Positions 42,796-51,784 of a stretch of DNA of 64,000 nt are shown piece after piece (the first letter of the stretch is position 1; each line of letters begins with the position of its first letter). Where the stretch lies: assembly GCF_024397855.1 (NCBI RefSeq), contig NZ_CP073343.1:4216001-4280000 (forward strand), read 5' to 3'. Origin of the DNA: Marinomonas rhizomae (GTDB lineage Bacteria; Pseudomonadota; Gammaproteobacteria; Pseudomonadales; Marinomonadaceae). Under the pieces are notes generated by a model that saw only the letters and a list, made by a program, of their open reading frames with translations, ran no database searches and was not told where the DNA came from. Both the position numbers and the translations under genes were made by a program.

Positions 42796-43592
42796 ATCAA
42801 TCGACGCTTTGGCATAGCAATAATCGTCGCCACGCGCGGATCGTCTGGGGGTTCTGGTTTATCACTGTGTTGCTAACAGTTTACTGTTGGCAGGTGATGA
42901 ACGAAGAAACCATGTGGGTGTTTGTCTACGATGCTCCAGAACAAGGTGCAGATCTTCTAAGCAGGATGTTTCCGCCAAACTGGCTTTATATAAACCAGCT
43001 GTACGAAGCCTTGTGGGACACTCTCAACATCGCTACGTTAGGTACTTTGCTTGGTGTGATATTGGCGTTTCCCGTTGCGTTTTTAGCGGCCAGAAACACC
43101 ACACCATCAACGAAGTTTGTTCGCCCTGTTGCGCTGTTTATCATCGCGGCATCGCGTTCTATCAACTCCTTGATTTGGGCATTGTTACTGGTGTCTATCT
43201 TAGGGCCTGGGATCTTGGCTGGCATCATCGCCATCGGCTTACGCTCTATTGGTTTTGTCGCCAAGCTGCTTTATGAAAGCATAGAAGAAACCAATGGCAC
43301 CAGTGTGGAAGCAATCGAGTCTACGGGAGCATCACGCTTTCAGGTGATCAACTACGCAATCATCCCGCAGATATTGCCAGCCTTCTTGAGCATCGCGATC
43401 TTTCGCTGGGATATTAATATTCGAGAATCGACGATTCTAGGACTCGTTGGCGCGGGCGGCATCGGCTTGTTCTTATCCTCGTCACTGAATACCTTGGCGT
43501 GGCCTCAAGTGACTCTGATCATCCTTGTGATCCTTGCCACCGTGGTCATATCGGAATACTTCTCTGCAAAAGTACGTAGCTTGCTGATCTAA
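42783..43592 (+). CDS. phnE: Phosphonate-type ABC transporter permease 2 (PhnE-like)
   Basis: A 269-residue second PhnE-type permease with VEAIESTGASRFQVINYAI as coupling loop and WDINIRESTILGLVGAGGIG. It overlaps the first permease gene by 13 bp. Two permease genes are usual in many PhnCDE operons. No C-P lyase, phosphonatase or phosphite dehydrogenase gene follows here, so the catabolic partner must lie elsewhere. Confidence 0.9.
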   Translation: MGQLDQSTLWHSNNRRHARIVWGFWFITVLLTVYCWQVMNEETMWVFVYDAPEQGADLLSRMFPPNWLYINQLYEALWDTLNIATLGTLLGVILAFPVAFLAARNTTPSTKFVRPVALFIIAASRSINSLIWALLLVSILGPGILAGIIAIGLRSIGFVAKLLYESIEETNGTSVEAIESTGASRFQVINYAIIPQILPAFLSIAIFRWDINIRESTILGLVGAGGIGLFLSSSLNTLAWPQVTLIILVILATVVISEYFSAKVRSLLI

Positions 43593-43670
43593 AAAAAACC
43601 AAAACACCGTGAAATTGAACATGCTGATAAAGCAAATGAAAAACTAGGTTCAAACCATCGAATAAAAGAA

Positions 43671-43711
43671 CCCTAGTGAATGTCTGAAAACAGATGTTTT
43701 CTAGGGCTTTC
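43671..43711 (+). terminator. Possible terminator of the phn operon
   Basis: CCCTAG (43671-43676) pairs with CTAGGG (43701-43706), enclosing a small CTG-AAAA-CAG stem, and is followed by CTTTCTT. The stem is short. Confidence 0.45.
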
Positions 43712-43839
43712 TTATGATTGTCTTAATCACGCAGCTACAAATTCAAACAATTCACTTACGATGTTTTTTTAAACAATCGGTTAGAATGCAATCCTCAAAC
43801 AACAGTACAAGATCCAGCTCTCATTATGGAAGATGATTC

Positions 43840-45549
43840 ATGACGTTTAATCACCCAGTATTTTTTACTCGTCTATTTATAATGTTATGGTGTGTTTTTG
43901 CCTCTGCTGTAGCTCTTGCCGATATCCCCACACAAGTCATTCAAGGTTCATCTGTAAAATTAGAACAGTTTCAGATGGGATACTTTGTTGATAAAACAGA
44001 GAAAATGCGTTTCTCTGACGTGCAACAACAAGCGTTCCAGTTATCGCCAAATGGTGTGTCATTAGGCACAACATCAAAAATAACATGGGCAAAAATCGAA
44101 ATTGAAAATACAAATACGACGCCCATTAAAGTTTATCTCCATCATCCTTATGCTTATCACAATCACAAAGTAGAACTTTATGAGGTTGTAAAAGGTACGC
44201 TAACCCGCGAACGCGTGCTCGATATGGATAGAGAAGAAACACAACAGTGGATGTATCGCGGTAGCGCTGTGTTTGATATCACATTAGAACCCAATCAGCA
44301 CAAAACATTGTTCGTCAAAAGTCAGTCTTTTTCGCACCAATGGTTCACGCTAAACCTATACGATGAGGATCAATCAAAAAGAGCCTTGTTGGGGTTATAC
44401 ACAGATATCGCCTTGCTCGTTGGTATGTTATTAGCTCTGATAATCTACAACTTCCTGCTGTTCTTTTCGTCTCGTTTAAGAGAGCACTTCTTTTACGCCT
44501 GCTATCTAGTTGCTGGCGGTTTTTGGGTTGCACTCTCTTATGGATTACTCGCTGATCTTTTCAATGTCTACGGCTCGATCACTTTAAAATGGCATTTATC
44601 ACTCGTTGCTATGCCTATATTTTTACTGCTTTTCATGATCAATATTTTTGAAACTAAGAAGAAATACCCTATCGAGCATTGGGCACTGCTTTCCATCCTT
44701 ACCTTGCTAATTTGTGACTTTGTTTATGGCTTGTTTGATATGATTACGGCCCTTAACTATTCAAGCACGCTAGCAGCCATAATGATGGTCGTCAGTGTTT
44801 CTGTAACTATTTCTATGCTGATTCGAAAACACCCTATCGCACCCTTCTTTTTACTGGGGCACGGACTGTTCGCCCTATTTAGCACCATGGCTGTCTTGTT
44901 TTACAAAGGCAAAGCCGAATTTACTTATATAAATAGCCACGGCGTTGGTATCGGTATCATGCTTGAGGCATTGGTCTTATCCCTCATCATTGCGTATCGC
45001 ATTCGTTCACTAGAAACCATGAAGGCCGCGCAAGATGAGCTGAAACTGTTGGCATCAACAGACTCGTTAACACAACTATTCAACCGACGTCACTTCAATA
45101 CCGAAGCCGAATTTCTATTACAGCAGGCCAAACAGTTCCAGCAACCCGCCGCCATAGCCATGCTTGATATTGATCACTTTAAAAAGATCAATGACACCTA
45201 TGGTCACAGCTTTGGAGATAAAGTCATCGTTCAAGTTGCCAGCACCTTAAGAGCACAATGCCGAGAACAAGACGTATTAGTACGCTACGGTGGCGAAGAA
45301 TTTATTATCTTTATGCCCAATACTAAGCTTAATGAAGCATTCATGTTGGTTGAACAGATTCGGCAAGTATTAGAAAAGAAAGCCATAGAGATGAGCAATG
45401 GCAAAACCGTACACTTTACTGTTAGTGCTGGTATTGCGGCTACAGATATAGAAAGCCCCAATTTAAAGAGCAGCTTAAACCAAGCTGACAAAGCCCTTTA
45501 CTGGGCCAAAGAAAATGGCCGGAATCAGTCGCGGGTATATGCAGTATAA
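43840..45549 (+). CDS. 7TMR-DISM diguanylate cyclase
   Basis: A 569-residue membrane protein: signal/first segment (1-28), a periplasmic 7TMR-DISMED2-like carbohydrate-binding domain (about 30-170), seven membrane helices (about 185-385), and a C-terminal GGDEF domain with VRYGGEEF (about 480). GGEEF is intact, and the inhibitory RxxD is present as REQD five residues upstream, so an active, product-inhibited c-di-GMP synthase is expected. The signal is unknown. It stands alone between the phn operon and the Na+ channel. Confidence 0.9.
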   Translation: MTFNHPVFFTRLFIMLWCVFASAVALADIPTQVIQGSSVKLEQFQMGYFVDKTEKMRFSDVQQQAFQLSPNGVSLGTTSKITWAKIEIENTNTTPIKVYLHHPYAYHNHKVELYEVVKGTLTRERVLDMDREETQQWMYRGSAVFDITLEPNQHKTLFVKSQSFSHQWFTLNLYDEDQSKRALLGLYTDIALLVGMLLALIIYNFLLFFSSRLREHFFYACYLVAGGFWVALSYGLLADLFNVYGSITLKWHLSLVAMPIFLLLFMINIFETKKKYPIEHWALLSILTLLICDFVYGLFDMITALNYSSTLAAIMMVVSVSVTISMLIRKHPIAPFFLLGHGLFALFSTMAVLFYKGKAEFTYINSHGVGIGIMLEALVLSLIIAYRIRSLETMKAAQDELKLLASTDSLTQLFNRRHFNTEAEFLLQQAKQFQQPAAIAMLDIDHFKKINDTYGHSFGDKVIVQVASTLRAQCREQDVLVRYGGEEFIIFMPNTKLNEAFMLVEQIRQVLEKKAIEMSNGKTVHFTVSAGIAATDIESPNLKSSLNQADKALYWAKENGRNQSRVYAV

Positions 45550-45577
45550 AGAGTTAGCACTGTATTTACTCATCTCC

Positions 45578-46411
45578 TTACTCCCGCGGCTTATTCATGT
45601 CACGACGCAATGCCTGTAATTCTTGCTGGAGCTGTTGCATTTGCTCCATTAGCTGTTGCTGTGTCGCTTTTTCAGCGTCTATCTCTTCTTTGTGTTCATC
45701 GTCATGCATGGTTTGCACAGCATTGACGATGACAGCGATGAAGAGGTTAAGCATGGTGAAGGTAGCAATCAGAATAAAGGGAATAAAAAACGCCCAAGCA
45801 TAAGGGAAGGCTTCCATGACAGGACGCGCGATGCCCATAGACCAGCTTTCTAAGGTCATCACTTGGAACAGGGTATACAAAGACGCGCCTAGGCTACCAA
45901 ACCATTCAGGAAACGCCTCACCAAATAATTTGGTCACCATCACCGCAGCCACGTAATACACCAGCCCCAACACCATAGCGATAGACAACATGCCATTTAG
46001 GGATTTGATTAACGCCCCGACAATTTTTCGCATCGATGGCACGAAGGTCAGCACGCGTAAGACCCGCAAGACTCTCAGCGCACGCAACACAGCAAAAGGA
46101 CCACTAGCAGGAACTAAGGCAATCCCCACGACGATGAAGTCAAAGACATTCCAACCATCTTTGAAAAACGCAAAACGATGTACCAGCAAACGAATGCTGA
46201 GCTCAATCACAAACACCGTCAAAATAGCCTTGTCCAATGCAATTAAAAACGGACCAACGGCTGCCATTACTTCAGGCGACGTTTCTAAGCCTAAAAGAAC
46301 GGCATTGATTAAAATCAGCGCCAATAAAATTCGCTGCACAGTGATATTTTCAATAAACACCTTTAAGCGCTGACGCACGGAACCTGTTGGAACAAGCGAT
46401 GTACTAGACAT
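45578..46411 (-). CDS. Bacterial voltage-gated sodium channel (NavBac)
   Basis: A 277-residue six-helix ion channel. S4 carries arginines every third residue (R110, R113, R116, R119) in VLRALRVLRVLRVL, the selectivity filter is TLESWS (186-191) as in NaChBac/NavAb-type Na+ channels, and the C-terminal region from about 240 is a glutamine-rich coiled coil that would tetramerise. It lets Na+ enter on depolarisation; in alkaliphiles such channels serve motility and pH control. ATG at 46411 behind GAGG is preferred to an upstream start at 46438. Confidence 0.93.
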   Translation of the reverse strand: MSSTSLVPTGSVRQRLKVFIENITVQRILLALILINAVLLGLETSPEVMAAVGPFLIALDKAILTVFVIELSIRLLVHRFAFFKDGWNVFDFIVVGIALVPASGPFAVLRALRVLRVLRVLTFVPSMRKIVGALIKSLNGMLSIAMVLGLVYYVAAVMVTKLFGEAFPEWFGSLGASLYTLFQVMTLESWSMGIARPVMEAFPYAWAFFIPFILIATFTMLNLFIAVIVNAVQTMHDDEHKEEIDAEKATQQQLMEQMQQLQQELQALRRDMNKPRE

Positions 46412-46665
46412 GTATAACCTCAATCTCAAGCAACCCAAAACTGGGATTAAATTGACGCCATTCTATGCCAGAGTAGAAGAAGGTCAATCTCTTTTGCTGC
46501 AAACACTTGGGGCTGTTTAAGCGTTTTTCCATACGGCTTTTCGACAGAAAGAAAGAGCAACAACCTGTAAAACCCTTTATCCTAAGTTAAATCAAAATAG
46601 TGGCTTATCCTTTACAAAGCTTTTTGTTAATCTGTAAAGACTCCTAACAATAAAGAGGTTTGAAC

Positions 46666-46800
46666 ATGAAGTTTCCATTATTAGTCATTGCTGTAACACT
46701 TGCATTAGCTGGCTGCGCAAATACTTGGGAAGGCGTGAAAGAAGATTCCTCAAAAGCTTACGACAGCACGAAAGAAACGATTCATGAAGCAACCGAATAA
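46666..46800 (+). CDS. Entericidin-like small lipoprotein
   Basis: A 44-residue open frame with ribosome site AGAGG and ATG at 46666. The peptide starts MKFPLLVIAVTLALAGC, a lipoprotein signal with cysteine 17, followed by ANTWEGVKEDSSKAY, matching the entericidin A/B pattern (small membrane lipoproteins linked to stress and cell lysis in E. coli). It ends at a strong terminator. The 254-bp gap before it shows nothing but likely promoter sequence. Confidence 0.8.
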   Translation: MKFPLLVIAVTLALAGCANTWEGVKEDSSKAYDSTKETIHEATE

Positions 46801-46829
46801 ATCGTTTTTATAGGTTATGACAGTATTTT

Positions 46830-46866
46830 AAAAGCCCGCTTCTACGCATGGTAGAAGCGGGCTTTT
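46830..46866. terminator. Bidirectional terminator
   Basis: AAAAGCCCGCTTCTAC (46830-46845) pairs with GTAGAAGCGGGCTTTT (46851-46866) between the entericidin-like gene and the convergent LysR gene; T-runs lie on both strands. Confidence 0.92.
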
Positions 46867-47760
46867 TCACATACAAAGGTCAGCAGAAAACGCATTTTTA
46901 CAGGCGTCAAATAACCATTGATGAGCGGGGCCGCGGTTTGCACCTTTTTTGTAAACAAGATCCACCGGAACGGACCAAGGCTTGTGGTCAAAAGTCACGT
47001 CGATTTTATGAATGTTGCCGGTTTGAATAAGTGGCTGAACCAAGGATAAAGGCAGGTAAGCCCAGCCTATTTTTTGTTGCATCAATTCTAAAACAGCGTA
47101 ATAACTTGAACACCACCAGACACTGGGCGTCATGCTAATCAATGCTTGGGGCTCTTTTTTCAAAGTGCCACGTACGGCAATTTGACGATACGGAGCAAGG
47201 TCCGATTCCGATAGCAAACTCAGTTCGGCCAACGGAAAATCACGGTGACAAACAGCAATAAAGTCCACACCGCCAACATAGCAAAAATCGACCTGCTTGT
47301 TCGCTTCCACTTCTGAAAACATCACGCCTATGTCGACATTGCCATTAGCAACCGCGTGAATAATATCGGATGAGGTTAGAGAAAGAATATCCAGTTGGAC
47401 ATAAGGAAATTCATCAGCAAAAAGTGCGAGCACTGTCGACATATTGGGTACAAACAGCGCGTCGTCAACGGCTATCGTCAATGCGCTTTCCTCATTGCGA
47501 ATAATAGATTCGGCAATTTTTTCAAGCTCATGGGATTGGGCTAACAGTGCTTTTGCACTGCGGATTAAGCGCTCCCCTTCTGTTGTTAGTCTTGGACTGC
47601 GAGATGAGCGATCAAACAGCTCGACTCCCAAGTCTATTTCTAAGTTACTGATGCCATGGCTCACGGCAGACTGCACCTTGCCGAGTCTTCTTGCACACGC
47701 TGAAAAAGACCCTAATTCAGCGGATAACACCAGCATATTGATTTGCTCTAAACTCAACAT
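46867..47760 (-). CDS. LysR family regulator
   Basis: A 297-residue LysR-type regulator: N-terminal winged HTH (about 1-60, with FSACARRLGKVQSAVSHGIS) and a C-terminal effector domain. It is divergent from the SMR transporter gene with a 107-bp gap, so it most likely controls that gene. The ligand is unknown. Confidence 0.88.
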   Translation of the reverse strand: MLSLEQINMLVLSAELGSFSACARRLGKVQSAVSHGISNLEIDLGVELFDRSSRSPRLTTEGERLIRSAKALLAQSHELEKIAESIIRNEESALTIAVDDALFVPNMSTVLALFADEFPYVQLDILSLTSSDIIHAVANGNVDIGVMFSEVEANKQVDFCYVGGVDFIAVCHRDFPLAELSLLSESDLAPYRQIAVRGTLKKEPQALISMTPSVWWCSSYYAVLELMQQKIGWAYLPLSLVQPLIQTGNIHKIDVTFDHKPWSVPVDLVYKKGANRGPAHQWLFDACKNAFSADLCM

Positions 47761-47867
47761 ATGAAAAATATCGATAGTTAATAACTTTTTATCATCATAA
47801 ATATCGATACTATAAAAAGCAACTTCGCCTACTTAAGTGCGAATATTTTTTGTATGGAGTAATAAAC

Positions 47868-48185
47868 ATGAGTTGGGTCTATTTGCTATTAGCAGGGCTT
47901 ACTGAAATCGGCTGGCCCGTTGGATTAAAAATGGCGCAATCAGGCGGATCAAAACTGTTAGGAGTGGCCATTGCCATTTTGTTTATGACGATAAGTGGTA
48001 CCTTACTTTGGTTGGCACAGAAAGAAATTCCGATGGGGACCGCCTATGCCATTTGGACAGGAATCGGTGCATCTGGTACGTTTTTGTTAGGCATTTGGTT
48101 TTATGGCGATCCGACCTCTTTGTTGCGCTACATGGGTGTATTGCTGATTATTCTTGGTGTAGTAGTGTTGAAGTTCGCTCACTAA
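47868..48185 (+). CDS. SMR family transporter, SugE/Gdx-like
   Basis: A 105-residue four-helix small multidrug resistance protein. The essential glutamate is in LTEIGWPVGLKMA (about residue 14), and IPMGTAYAIWTGIGA is typical of the SugE/Gdx subgroup, many of which export guanidinium or quaternary ammonium compounds. It would work as an antiparallel dimer driven by protons. No guanidine riboswitch is seen upstream; a LysR regulator is divergent instead. ATG at 47868 behind GGAG is preferred to 47850. Confidence 0.85.
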   Translation: MSWVYLLLAGLTEIGWPVGLKMAQSGGSKLLGVAIAILFMTISGTLLWLAQKEIPMGTAYAIWTGIGASGTFLLGIWFYGDPTSLLRYMGVLLIILGVVVLKFAH

Positions 48186-48211
48186 AACAAGCACTTGCAC
48201 GATAGATTCCC

Positions 48212-49039
48212 TTACTTTCCCCACCGCTCGATCCGATATTGCCTTGGTGATTTGCCCAGCGCTTTTTTAAAGAAGGTGATAAAAGCGCTGACGGAGTCGT
48301 AGCCTAGCTCTTCGGAGATGGTTTGGATCGGCATGTTGATCGCTAGCTTTTGCAGAGCAAGAACAATGTGAAGCTGACTTCGCCACTGACCAAAAGTGAG
48401 CTCTACATGACGCTTAATCATTCGCGCCAAAGTGCGTTCGCTCATAGCGAAGTCGCTGGCCCATTCGCCTAGAGTGCGTTTTTCGTTCGGTCTGGCAATC
48501 AGTTCAAGAGCGAGACGGTTGAGTGTTGGTTCGTCTGGAATGGGGAAATCAAACTCTTCCCGCTCCAACTGAATAAGCTGGTCGATCAGGACATCAACCA
48601 GCCGATCTGTTGCAAGGTCGGTTTCTTCATAGCGTTGTTGCGAATGCAAATGCAATATCAGTTCACGTACAAAGGGCGTGACCGTCAAGGTACAAGCAAC
48701 TTCTGGCAGCGGTAAATCACGGCCATCAACAAACAACATACAAACGTCAGCATTGGGCGATATCTGGTTGCGATGCATCTCATTACTTGGAATCCACACT
48801 GCGCAACGTGGCGGCACAAGCCACATTTTGTCGTCGATAAAGCTAGTAACAACGCCAGTGAGTGGTAAAACCAGTTGGCCTTTTTGATGTTTGTGCCAAG
48901 GTGTTTCTTCACTATGCGGCACGGATTGCGAGCGCAAAACAAGAACGCGATGCGGATAATGATCCGCAAAACAAAGGTCGGTCAGTGTCTCAAAAATGCT
49001 TTTGTCTGTATTTCGCAATTTATTGTCCAAGTCTCTCAA
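48212..49039 (-). CDS. AraC family regulator (NimR-like)
   Basis: A 275-residue regulator with an N-terminal cupin (ETPWHKHQKGQLVLPLTG) and a C-terminal AraC double HTH ending SPRQYRIERWGK. It is divergent from an NimT/CynX-type transporter gene, the same arrangement as nimR-nimT of E. coli. No ATG is available near the N-terminus; the frame starts with TTG at 49039, and another TTG at 49018 is equally possible. Effector unknown. Confidence 0.85.
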   Translation of the reverse strand: MRDLDNKLRNTDKSIFETLTDLCFADHYPHRVLVLRSQSVPHSEETPWHKHQKGQLVLPLTGVVTSFIDDKMWLVPPRCAVWIPSNEMHRNQISPNADVCMLFVDGRDLPLPEVACTLTVTPFVRELILHLHSQQRYEETDLATDRLVDVLIDQLIQLEREEFDFPIPDEPTLNRLALELIARPNEKRTLGEWASDFAMSERTLARMIKRHVELTFGQWRSQLHIVLALQKLAINMPIQTISEELGYDSVSAFITFFKKALGKSPRQYRIERWGK

Positions 49040-49105
49040 TTCAGTAAGCAGAGTAACCCATATAATAGCGAATCGACAATATCTCCCGAAAACCTCTTTT
49101 TCGAA

Positions 49106-50317
49106 ATGGACGCCATGAAACGAATACTTAAATTAGCGCAACACGACGCGGCATTTTTACTCTTGTTTATTTTTTTGGTGGCGCTGAGTTTACGCGGCCC
49201 CGTAACAGGTTTGCCGCCGTTACTCGATAGAATCAGTACCGACCTGCATTTAAGCAGCTCCCAATCTGGTTTGCTCACCAGCTTGCCGCTGCTGGCCTTT
49301 GGTTTTTTTGCGCCGGTAGCGTCTTGGCTGACTCGCCATTTTCGCATTGAACGTATCTTAGCTTCTGGCGTGGCTTTGATTGCGATTGGCATGGTGATTC
49401 GTGCTTTTGGCTCAATAAGTACCTTGTATGTTGGTGCGATATTTATTGGCGCAGGCATTGCCATTGGTAATGTCTTGTTACCCAGTTTACTGAAACGCGA
49501 ATTTCCGAATTACGTGGTTCAGCTCACGGCGATTTATGTGCTGATGATGAGCATCGGCGGCTTTTTGATGTCGAGTCTTGCGGTGCCGCTGAGTTTATAT
49601 GCCGAACAGCCAAGTTTTGACCTACCAATGAGTGGTTGGTCGTTTGCTCTGGCCTGTCAGAGTTTGTTGATTCTGTTACCTCTGGTGGTGTGGTTTAGCT
49701 GCAAAATAACCCAACATCAACCGCCGCAAACCGGTAACGTTGAAATACCAACATCCGTCTGGCGCTCTGTCACAGCATGGCAAGTAGCGGGATTTTTGGC
49801 GGTCAATTCGCTAGTGAATTACGTAGTGGTCGCTTGGGTGCCGGCTATTTTAATGAGCAACGGTTACACCGATTCAACGGCTGGCTTGTATCAAGGTTAT
49901 TTGCAATTGGCAGGAGCGGTTCCTTCGTTGATTTTAGCGCCGTTTATCCATCGCTTAGGCAGCCATAGACGACTCTGCTTAATTGCCACTGGATTAACGA
50001 CATTAAGCTTAGCTGGCTTTTTGTTCATTCCAAGCTGGTCTGGCGTTTGGTCGGTGTCTTTTGGCTTTGGTGTCAGTATGGGCTTTATCTTAGGCTTGTC
50101 TTTTGTCAGCTTACGAACCAACAGCCCAAAACAAGCCGCAGCCTTGTCTGGTATGGCGCAGTTAATCGGTTACACACTCGCGGCTATTGGTCCTGTTTTG
50201 CTTGGTGCACTTTATGATTGGCAGCAATCGTGGACGGCATCCCTCTATGTCATGTTAAGCATTGGCGTAATTTGGATGGGTTTGGGTTGGATGGCGAGTC
50301 CAAAGCCAGACCGTTAA
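49106..50317 (+). CDS. MFS transporter, CynX/NimT-like
   Basis: A 403-residue twelve-helix major facilitator of the CynX/NimT group, with SLRGPVTGLPPLL in the first helix region and TSLPLLAFGFFAP in the second. E. coli NimT exports 2-nitroimidazole and CynX is linked to cyanate. Substrate here is unknown. Two in-frame ATGs (49106 and 49115) are possible; upstream extension would overlap the divergent regulator gene. Confidence 0.85.
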   Translation: MDAMKRILKLAQHDAAFLLLFIFLVALSLRGPVTGLPPLLDRISTDLHLSSSQSGLLTSLPLLAFGFFAPVASWLTRHFRIERILASGVALIAIGMVIRAFGSISTLYVGAIFIGAGIAIGNVLLPSLLKREFPNYVVQLTAIYVLMMSIGGFLMSSLAVPLSLYAEQPSFDLPMSGWSFALACQSLLILLPLVVWFSCKITQHQPPQTGNVEIPTSVWRSVTAWQVAGFLAVNSLVNYVVVAWVPAILMSNGYTDSTAGLYQGYLQLAGAVPSLILAPFIHRLGSHRRLCLIATGLTTLSLAGFLFIPSWSGVWSVSFGFGVSMGFILGLSFVSLRTNSPKQAAALSGMAQLIGYTLAAIGPVLLGALYDWQQSWTASLYVMLSIGVIWMGLGWMASPKPDR

Positions 50318-50319
50318 GT

Positions 50320-50826
50320 TTATGGCGAATGGTAGGCTTGAGTCGGACGGCTCAAGCGCCATAGTCTCACACTACGAGCAGCAAACACGCCACTAAATAC
50401 GCCATAAAGCAGCGACAATCCATCAACAACAAATGACAAAGTGAGAAAAGAGCTTTGCATGCCTTCCATCACGCCAACCGTGTATTTAATGGTAAAAATT
50501 CCCAAAATAAGAAACAGAGGTCGCCAGCTCCCTTGAATATAAAAGCATTGCATCGACTCATCAAAACGAGCCTGCTGCGATGGAAAAATCAATACGCCAA
50601 TCAGTAACGTCGCCACAAAGCTAACGCCCCAAAACAACAAGGAATCAAAACCACCACCAAAGCTTGATATCACTCCGTGCAGAGAAAATACGATCATCAC
50701 AACGGGCAAAATAAAGGCTCTATTTTTCGGCACTTGTCGATCACGACTTTGCTTTATGCCTAAATAAACCAGAAAGCCTAACAGCAACCAAACCCATATA
50801 GGGGTATGCGTAACAATGTCTAACAC
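50320..50826 (-). CDS. Membrane protein, DUF6622-like
   Basis: A 168-residue protein with about five hydrophobic segments and the start MLDIVTHTPIWVWLLLGFLV, which recalls an uncharacterised family (DUF6622) from memory. Function unknown. It lies 20 bp downstream of an AraC-GyrI regulator gene on the same strand and is probably cotranscribed. It converges on the MFS gene with two bases between the stops. Confidence 0.75.
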   Translation of the reverse strand: MLDIVTHTPIWVWLLLGFLVYLGIKQSRDRQVPKNRAFILPVVMIVFSLHGVISSFGGGFDSLLFWGVSFVATLLIGVLIFPSQQARFDESMQCFYIQGSWRPLFLILGIFTIKYTVGVMEGMQSSFLTLSFVVDGLSLLYGVFSGVFAARSVRLWRLSRPTQAYHSP

Positions 50827-50846
50827 CTTTGACTCCTATGAAAAGT

Positions 50847-51707
50847 TTATTTTAGAGGTAAGTACACATCCGTAATGAGTTCATGCTCAGCCACCTCTGG
50901 GAAATGGTTTTGATATTGAAAAAAACATGGCGCATCTCTCGGCTCTTCCCCGCTGCTCGGTAACCATTCGCCATAAAGGAAATACAAGCAACGACTAATA
51001 CTGTCATAAGGACCAAAATGGCGAACCACGGCGTAGCGACCGCCTTCGAGGGTACTGTTGATGACACCATATTCATTGTCATCCACTTCGCTCATCACTT
51101 CTGCTGCAATGTCACAACGAAAATCTTCTGGAGCCACCACGGCGGGGTCTTCATAAACGATATTGAAAGTTCGACTTCTCGATATAGGCAATAAGCCAGA
51201 TGCTTTGCGCCACTCTCTAAATATGGCGACCGATTCCATAATTCGGCTCGGTGCCCCTCGGTGCTTTAGTAATGCGATCTTTGTCGTATCGAAATGCACG
51301 ATATCTACTGTCATGTTTGACTCTAGCTGCCTATCTAGCTTATGAAAGTGCAAACCTAATTTTTCTAAGTCTGGATGGCGACGAAAGTCACTTGGAGATT
51401 GTGAATAGGCTTTTTTGAAGGCTCTGGAAAAGGATTCTGGATGATCAAACTTTGCGCTCATTGCAATTTCAATAATGCGCTTATCTTTCATAAACACCAA
51501 CTCATAGGAGGCTCTTTTTAAGCGCAACTGCTGTACAAATTTAAACACGCCAACGCCTATAAAATGCGTAAACTGACGGTGAAAGTGGTATTTAGAAAAA
51601 CACGCCACATCACACAAAGTTTCGACGCTAAGATCGTCATCTAAGTGTTTATATATGTAATCACATACCGCTAACATGCGCTTTTCGTAATGCTTTATTG
51701 ATGCCAC
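50847..51707 (-). CDS. AraC family regulator with GyrI-like effector domain
   Basis: A 286-residue protein: N-terminal AraC-type double HTH (about 8-105, VETLCDVACFSKYHFHRQF) and a C-terminal GyrI/SbmC-like domain (about 130-286) that binds small hydrophobic molecules, as in Rob and related regulators. The conserved EGGRYAVVRHFGPYD is visible. It probably controls the following membrane protein gene. Confidence 0.88.
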   Translation of the reverse strand: MASIKHYEKRMLAVCDYIYKHLDDDLSVETLCDVACFSKYHFHRQFTHFIGVGVFKFVQQLRLKRASYELVFMKDKRIIEIAMSAKFDHPESFSRAFKKAYSQSPSDFRRHPDLEKLGLHFHKLDRQLESNMTVDIVHFDTTKIALLKHRGAPSRIMESVAIFREWRKASGLLPISRSRTFNIVYEDPAVVAPEDFRCDIAAEVMSEVDDNEYGVINSTLEGGRYAVVRHFGPYDSISRCLYFLYGEWLPSSGEEPRDAPCFFQYQNHFPEVAEHELITDVYLPLK

Positions 51708-51784
51708 TTTATGAGCGTTCCGTCCAATTCAGGTAGTTAGGACAGAATACCCTGTTTCTATCTAAGCGGTCATGACAGAAGTTG

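Noticed and set aside
47761..47867. Guanidine riboswitch ahead of the SugE-like gene
   Set aside because: The 107-bp gap shows no ACGG/ACGR-type hairpin pair; the divergent LysR protein is the likelier control.
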